A stretch of 26,776 nucleotides of DNA from UBA8529 sp964390565 (GTDB taxonomy: Bacteria > Bacteroidota > Bacteroidia > Bacteroidales > Tenuifilaceae). The stretch lies in NCBI GenBank assembly GCA_964390565.1, contig CAYMII010000045.1, positions 1-26,776 on the forward strand, in the 5' to 3' direction. The translations under genes and the position numbers were made by a program. This document shows, piece after piece, positions 22,023 through 26,776 of the stretch. Below the pieces are notes generated by a model. The model made no database searches. It was not told where the DNA came from and saw nothing but the letters and a program-made list of their open reading frames with translations. The first letter of the stretch is position 1; every line of letters begins with the position of its first letter.

Positions 22023-24428
22023 TTATATTTCCAATCTACCAATATGCAACTCCTTTTGCAATTTTGATAAATATGAAAATATTGGTAGGTTTCTCATCTC
22101 TTCGATGTTCTTTTGCTTATTCACGTTAACAATAACAATATCCCCCATACCCTTGCCATACTCACCTTTAAAATCGTAGAACCCAGCCATAATGGTAAGT
22201 TTACCAGATTGAACCAAATCTTTATACTTCTTAAAGGCAATGTTTACTTGGTAGTCAAGGTTCTTCTCAATAACTCGAGAATGCAACTTTTCAAAATCCT
22301 TTACATTTGATGATTCTCTTATTATGGGTTGTAAAAAGTCAAGTTCATGCTTTATACCATAAGTTTCTTCATCGAATCCTTCTAAATAAGCTTTAATAGC
22401 ACCGCAATCTGAATGACCTAAAAAGAAAAGCAAAGGTGTTTTCAAATGATAAATCCCATAATCTACAGAACCTTCGGTTGACAATATCTGATTCCCAATA
22501 TTCTGAATTGAAAAAACTTTATTTGATGTATCGGGCATTAGTGCATTCAAAGGCACCCTTGAATCGGAGCATGTAACCAAAGTTATATATGGCTTTTGAA
22601 CAAATTTAAAACTCTCGAAATATTCGCGAGGGTGAGTTTCTTTGAAATAGTTATTGCCAAGTATAATATGTGAGATGATCTTCTCTGGTGCCAAACGTTT
22701 GAGCTTTTTAGGTGCTTGAAGAATGTCCGGTTCCCTTTCCCCTATTGCATTTACGACAATATCGTGAAGCGTATCGCGACGGCTCACATGGCCAAGTAAA
22801 TGCTCAATTTTCTCATGACGCAATATATCTCGAACCTCAGAATGCGCTTCAGCAACCATTAATTTAATATTTCTAACTTCGAGATTCTGATATAGTCGCT
22901 TAATTAATCGGGCTCCACTAGAATCGATTGTAGCCGAAGAACTTAAATCGAAAATTACTGTTTTTAAGGAACTGTTAGATGCCAATACTTTAGCCCAAAC
23001 AGTATTATAAACCATCGATACATTAAAATAAACTAAAGGAGACTCTACTCTAAATAAAAGTATACCAGGCAGTAACTCATTATCAGGATGTCGTTTGATA
23101 TCTGTATACCTATTTGTACCGGGAATTCGTCCAAGAAATGCAACATGTGGGTTTGAAACGTTTCTGATAATTAAAATCAAAGAAAACAATGCAGCAACAA
23201 GAACCCCTTGTAAAATCCCCAATACAATTACGCTGATAAGCGCTGTCATTGCAATTACAAAATCGAATCGGTTAACCTTAAAGAGTCTCTTCATCTCTTT
23301 AATATCAACTAATCCTTTAATTGCAAACAGAACAATAGATGCAAGAATAACTGTTGGTAAGTTTTTAAGCAATCCCGTTAGAAATAGCAAACAGATAGCA
23401 ATCCCAAACGACGCAACCATAAGCGAAACAGGTGTTTTTGCGCCAGCCTTATCATTTACGGCAGATTGCGATAACCCGCCACTTACAGGATAGCCCTGCC
23501 CCATTGAGTTAGCCAAGTTGGCAACACCTAGTGCAAGCAATTCCTGTCTTGAATCAATATCATACCCATTTTTTTGGGCAAGCGTTTTAGCAGCAGAAAC
23601 ACTCTCGATATAAGCCAAAAGGAAGCAGGCAAAAGCAAGAGGCAATATGCTTCCAATATCTGCAAAATTTAAATCAGGGATATGAAGTTTTGGCAATCCT
23701 GTTGGAATAACTCCAACTGTCTTAAAACCCATTGTGCTAAGCGGAGTAAAAGTTATTACAACAACTGAAATTGCAACAACAACAATAGCAACAGGTTTAC
23801 CCGGTAAAAATTTATCTCCAGCAATTAGAATGGCAATGGCAGCTATCCCAAATATCAATACTACAATGTTTGTATTCGGTATTTGATTAATCAGGTTCGA
23901 TAAACGACTAAAAAAACTTTCGCCACCGCCAGCAACACCAAACAACTTAGGCAGCTGTGTTAGACCTATTGTAATGGCAGCACCAGCCTTAAACCCAACC
24001 AAAACAGTCTCGCTTATAAAGTTGATAATACTACTTAAACGAAGTATATAGGCCAAAATACTCATGCCCGAAAAAACAAGCGCTGATAACGATGCCAAAT
24101 CGACCCAACGTTGCACATCCCCTTTTGCTAAAGTTGAAAGGGTAACACCAACCAGCATTGAAATTGCTGATGTTGGACCAATGGCCAGCTGTTTACCTGT
24201 ACCAAGCAAAGCATAGAAAAAACCACCAATCAAATACCCATAAACACCATACTGAGGTGGTAAACCAGCCAAAGTAGCGTAAGCCAATGAAACTGGAATA
24301 GCATATGCCGCTAACGTTAATCCTGAAACTGAATCGCTACCAAAAAGTTTTAATGAATAATCCGAAAGCCAATTGATTGCTGGAATATACCTGCTTAGCT
24401 TTTCTTTGAAAAAGAGTTTAAAGGTCAT
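22023..24428 (-). CDS. SulP-family anion transporter fused to STAS and beta-carbonic anhydrase
   Basis: I chose the ATG at 24428 (801 residues); a TTG six bases earlier is the alternative. Residues 1-425 are a SulP transporter (YAIPVSLAYATLAGLPPQYG, GPTSAISML, GYPVSGGLSQSAVNDKAGAK). About 453-563 form a STAS domain (VIFDLSSSATIDSSGARLI). About 575-801 form a beta-carbonic anhydrase with zinc ligands C620, H672 and C675 and the D622-R624 dyad (TCSDSRVPL, GHSDCGA). The fusion should import bicarbonate, or another anion, and interconvert it with CO2 on the inner face. Fusions of this kind are known in bacteria. It stands alone, divergent from ppdK, which also works near the pyruvate/PEP carbon node, though a direct link is inference. 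Confidence 0.92.
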   Translation of the reverse strand: MTFKLFFKEKLSRYIPAINWLSDYSLKLFGSDSVSGLTLAAYAIPVSLAYATLAGLPPQYGVYGYLIGGFFYALLGTGKQLAIGPTSAISMLVGVTLSTLAKGDVQRWVDLASLSALVFSGMSILAYILRLSSIINFISETVLVGFKAGAAITIGLTQLPKLFGVAGGGESFFSRLSNLINQIPNTNIVVLIFGIAAIAILIAGDKFLPGKPVAIVVVAISVVVITFTPLSTMGFKTVGVIPTGLPKLHIPDLNFADIGSILPLAFACFLLAYIESVSAAKTLAQKNGYDIDSRQELLALGVANLANSMGQGYPVSGGLSQSAVNDKAGAKTPVSLMVASFGIAICLLFLTGLLKNLPTVILASIVLFAIKGLVDIKEMKRLFKVNRFDFVIAMTALISVIVLGILQGVLVAALFSLILIIRNVSNPHVAFLGRIPGTNRYTDIKRHPDNELLPGILLFRVESPLVYFNVSMVYNTVWAKVLASNSSLKTVIFDLSSSATIDSSGARLIKRLYQNLEVRNIKLMVAEAHSEVRDILRHEKIEHLLGHVSRRDTLHDIVVNAIGEREPDILQAPKKLKRLAPEKIISHIILGNNYFKETHPREYFESFKFVQKPYITLVTCSDSRVPLNALMPDTSNKVFSIQNIGNQILSTEGSVDYGIYHLKTPLLFFLGHSDCGAIKAYLEGFDEETYGIKHELDFLQPIIRESSNVKDFEKLHSRVIEKNLDYQVNIAFKKYKDLVQSGKLTIMAGFYDFKGEYGKGMGDIVIVNVNKQKNIEEMRNLPIFSYLSKLQKELHIGRLEI

Positions 24429-24582
24429 AAGCAATTGGTTTGAGAGAAGTGTTAACCCATTAGGCTAAAATAGATTAATTCAATGTATTATGCAAGGAGA
24501 TTTAAAATTGTAGCCAATCTTTTCAAAAAAATATTTTTGGCATTTTTTAAGATTTTTGAGCTAAAACAATTGGGGTTGACAA

Positions 24583-24612
24583 ATTGAATTTTAGTTTTTT
24601 TTGATAATTTTG
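24583..24612 (+). promoter_or_regulatory. Bacteroidota-type promoter of ppdK
   Basis: An ATTG -33 box (24583-24586), 18 nt and a full -7 box TAATTTTG (24605-24612) precede ppdK by about 70 bp. Transcription would start near 24619. Confidence 0.65.
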
Positions 24613-24680
24613 TAACCTCGAAAAAAGTTTTGTTTTTCAATCAATTATCAATTATAAGTTAAATCATAAATCAATCTAAG

Positions 24681-26776
24681 ATGTCTAACGTGAAACGTGT
24701 GTATACTTTCGGTGGTAAAACAGCTGAAGGTAAAGCAGACATGAAAAATCTGCTTGGAGGTAAAGGAGCCAACTTGGCCGAGATGTGTCTACTAGGATTA
24801 CCAGTTCCAGCTGGGTTCACCATTACTACCGAAACTTGTAACGACTATTACGCAAATAATTGCCAACTACCAGCTGACCTACTTGAACAAGTATGGGCTG
24901 CAATGAAAGTGACTGAACAGGTAATGGGTATGAAATATGGTGATTCTGAGAATGCTCTTCTTCTTAGCTGTCGTTCTGGTGCTCGTAGCTCGATGCCTGG
25001 TATGATGGATACCGTATTAAATATCGGTTTATGTTCAGCAACTATTCCAGGATTACTTAAGAAAACCAACAACCCACGTTTTGTATACGATTCATATCGT
25101 CGTTTGATTATGATGTATGCTGACGTTGTTATGGAAAAAGCCGAAGGTCTTGAGACTGATGGTAAAGGTATCCGTAAACAACTTGATGATATGCTTGATG
25201 AGTATAAGCACTCAAAAGGCTTTAAATCAGATACAGAACTTTCAGCTGACGATCTAAAGCATCTTGCTGAAGAATTCAAAAAGCGTGTTAAATCTGCGCT
25301 TGGTAAAGAGTTCCCAGATGATGCAAAAGAGCAGCTAATCGGTGGTATCATGGCTGTATTCAAGAGTTGGAATGGTAAAAAAGCTGTTTCATATCGTCGT
25401 ATCGAAGGTATTCCTGATTCATGGGGTACTGCAGTAAACGTTCAGTCAATGGTATTCGGTAACATGGGCGATTCTTCAGCAACAGGTGTTGCTTTCACCC
25501 GTAACCCTGCAACTGGCGACAATATCTTCTACGGTGAGTGGTTAGTAAACGCTCAAGGTGAAGACGTAGTTGCTGGTATCCGCACACCAAACCCACTAAA
25601 CGACGACACAAAGAACGAGCAAAACAAGCACTTACACAGTATGCAGGAATCAATGCCTGGTACTTATAAGGAACTTGATAATATCCGCACTATCCTTGAG
25701 AAAGCGTATAAAGATATGCTTGATATCGAGTTTACTATTCAAGAAGGTAAACTTTTCATGCTACAATGCCGCGCTGGTAAACGTACCGGTACTGCTGCTT
25801 TGAACATGGCTATGGATATGCTACACGAGAAGCTAATTGACGAAAAAACAGCTGTTATGCGTGTTGACCCAGTTCAATTAGACGAATTACTTCACCCTAT
25901 TTGCGACCCAGCTGCTGAGAAAAAAGTATCGGCTATCGTAAAAGGTTTACCTGCTGGTCCTGGTGCTGCTGTTGGTAAAGTTGTTTTCACTGCTGAAGAT
26001 GCAGTTGCTTGGAACCGTAAAGGTGAAAAGGTAATCCTTCTTCGCGAAGAGACAAACCCAGAAGATGTTGAAGGTATGCGCGCTGCAGAAGGTATTCTTA
26101 CTGCTCGTGGTGGTATGACTTCACACGCTGCTCTTGTTGCTCGTGGTTGGGGTAAATGCTGTATCGTAGGTGCTGGTGGTATGCATGTTGATGTTAACAG
26201 CAAAATCGCTAAAATACCTGGTACTTCAATCGTTATTAAAGAGGGTGATGTTCTAACTCTTAACGGAACTAAAGGACACGTTTACACTGGCGCATTAACC
26301 TTAATGGATGCTACAGAGAATCCACGTTTCCAAGAGTTCATGAAAATCGTTGACAAGTTCCGTCAAATGGGTGTTCGCACAAACGCTGATACTCCAGATG
26401 ATGCAAGAATTGCTCGCGAATTTGGCGCTGAAGGTATTGGTCTTTTCCGTACTGAGCATATGTTCTACGGTAAAGGTTCAGAGCAACCATTATTCTTACT
26501 TCGCAAGATGATTCTAAGTGAAGGTGAAAAAGAGCGTCGCAGCGCACTTGATGAACTTTTCCATTTCGTTAAGAAAGACATCAAAGCTACTATGTTAGCA
26601 ATGGATACCCTTCCAGTAACCTTCCGTCTACTTGACCCACCACTACACGAGTTTGTTCCACAAAGCGCTGAAAAACAAGCTGAGCTTGCAAAAGCATTAG
26701 GAATTTCTGCTGCTGCTGTTGCAAAACGTGGTGAGGCTTTACATGAGTCAAACCCAATGATGGGTCACCGTGGTGT
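24681..26776 (+). CDS. ppdK: Pyruvate, phosphate dikinase, 3' end outside the window
   Basis: The enzyme interconverts pyruvate, ATP and phosphate with PEP, AMP and pyrophosphate, often in a glycolytic role in anaerobes. About 698 of some 900 codons are present and the frame is open to the right edge. Visible parts are the N-terminal ATP-grasp region (MKNLLGGKGANLAEM, SCRSGARSSMPGMMDTVLN, FTRNPATGDN), the swivelling phosphohistidine domain with H482 in RGGMTSHAALVARGW, and the start of the PEP/pyruvate barrel (EFGAEGIGLFRTEHMF, FRLLDPPLHEF, ESNPMMGHRG). Codon choice is strikingly biased (GGT, CGT, GCT, AAC) compared with the neighbours, as expected for a very highly expressed gene. The start at 24681 is the only sensible ATG. 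Confidence 0.96.
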   Translation, partial: MSNVKRVYTFGGKTAEGKADMKNLLGGKGANLAEMCLLGLPVPAGFTITTETCNDYYANNCQLPADLLEQVWAAMKVTEQVMGMKYGDSENALLLSCRSGARSSMPGMMDTVLNIGLCSATIPGLLKKTNNPRFVYDSYRRLIMMYADVVMEKAEGLETDGKGIRKQLDDMLDEYKHSKGFKSDTELSADDLKHLAEEFKKRVKSALGKEFPDDAKEQLIGGIMAVFKSWNGKKAVSYRRIEGIPDSWGTAVNVQSMVFGNMGDSSATGVAFTRNPATGDNIFYGEWLVNAQGEDVVAGIRTPNPLNDDTKNEQNKHLHSMQESMPGTYKELDNIRTILEKAYKDMLDIEFTIQEGKLFMLQCRAGKRTGTAALNMAMDMLHEKLIDEKTAVMRVDPVQLDELLHPICDPAAEKKVSAIVKGLPAGPGAAVGKVVFTAEDAVAWNRKGEKVILLREETNPEDVEGMRAAEGILTARGGMTSHAALVARGWGKCCIVGAGGMHVDVNSKIAKIPGTSIVIKEGDVLTLNGTKGHVYTGALTLMDATENPRFQEFMKIVDKFRQMGVRTNADTPDDARIAREFGAEGIGLFRTEHMFYGKGSEQPLFLLRKMILSEGEKERRSALDELFHFVKKDIKATMLAMDTLPVTFRLLDPPLHEFVPQSAEKQAELAKALGISAAAVAKRGEALHESNPMMGHRG

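Noticed and set aside
24848..26547. Long antisense reading frames opposite ppdK
   Set aside because: They are shadows of a strongly codon-biased gene; their translations are Ser/Pro-rich with no recognisable motif or promoter.

Overview
The window looks like a chromosomal segment of an anaerobic or facultative member of the Bacteroidota, probably Bacteroidales or a related order. The composition is AT-rich, Shine-Dalgarno sites are weak, and several genes are preceded by the Bacteroidota-type promoter (TTTG-like -33 box, about 19 nt, TAnnTTTG -7 box). The gene content fits: a FISUMP-domain exported protein, a membrane MutS-like ATPase, a SulP-carbonic anhydrase fusion, pyruvate phosphate dikinase and several radical SAM enzymes. 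Taxonomy is inferred from style and content, not from a marker gene. No rRNA, tRNA, CRISPR array or transposase gene was seen.

Region 1 (1-5750) is the most unusual part. A Crp/Fnr regulator, cut by the left edge, faces a minus-strand operon. In transcription order the operon reads: a short ArsM-like methyltransferase (5305-4655); an unlisted 32-residue Cys-containing peptide gene (4593-4495); a perfect 14-bp hairpin with a T-tract (4487-4440); a radical SAM/SPASM enzyme (4418-3096); a Cys-rich DUF1847 protein; a thioredoxin/thioredoxin-reductase fusion; and a DUF302 protein. A short peptide, then a partial terminator, then a SPASM maturase is the classic layout of a ribosomally made, modified peptide (RiPP) locus. 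Here it is combined with a metalloid-type methyltransferase and a dedicated thiol-redox module. No arsenite pump, ArsR or ArsC is present. I propose a RiPP-like peptide with thiol, metal or metalloid chemistry; this is inference.

Region 2 (5750-7852) has two plus-strand genes, an exported metallo-beta-lactamase-fold hydrolase and a membrane-anchored SRPBCC/GyrI-like protein, followed by a repeat-rich convergent junction. Region 3 (7853-10909) runs on the minus strand: a B12-binding-type radical SAM enzyme of unknown role, a 426-bp spacer with nested hairpins, and a plant-type methylthioadenosine nucleosidase. Region 4 (11052-15224) runs on the plus strand: an XRE/S24 LexA-like regulator, a DNA-repair-type radical SAM protein whose usual partner gene is not beside it, and a Kef-type cation/proton antiporter.

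Region 5 (15519-24428) runs on the minus strand: rluF with a pentapeptide-repeat protein, a membrane MutS-like ATPase, a 980-residue exported repeat/FISUMP protein with a clear terminator, and the SulP-STAS-carbonic anhydrase fusion. Region 6 (24583-26776) holds a good promoter and the first about 698 codons of ppdK, cut by the right edge.

Related inverted repeats built on CACGGAGACACAGAG / CTCTGTGT occur at all three convergent gene junctions and nowhere else that I could see.
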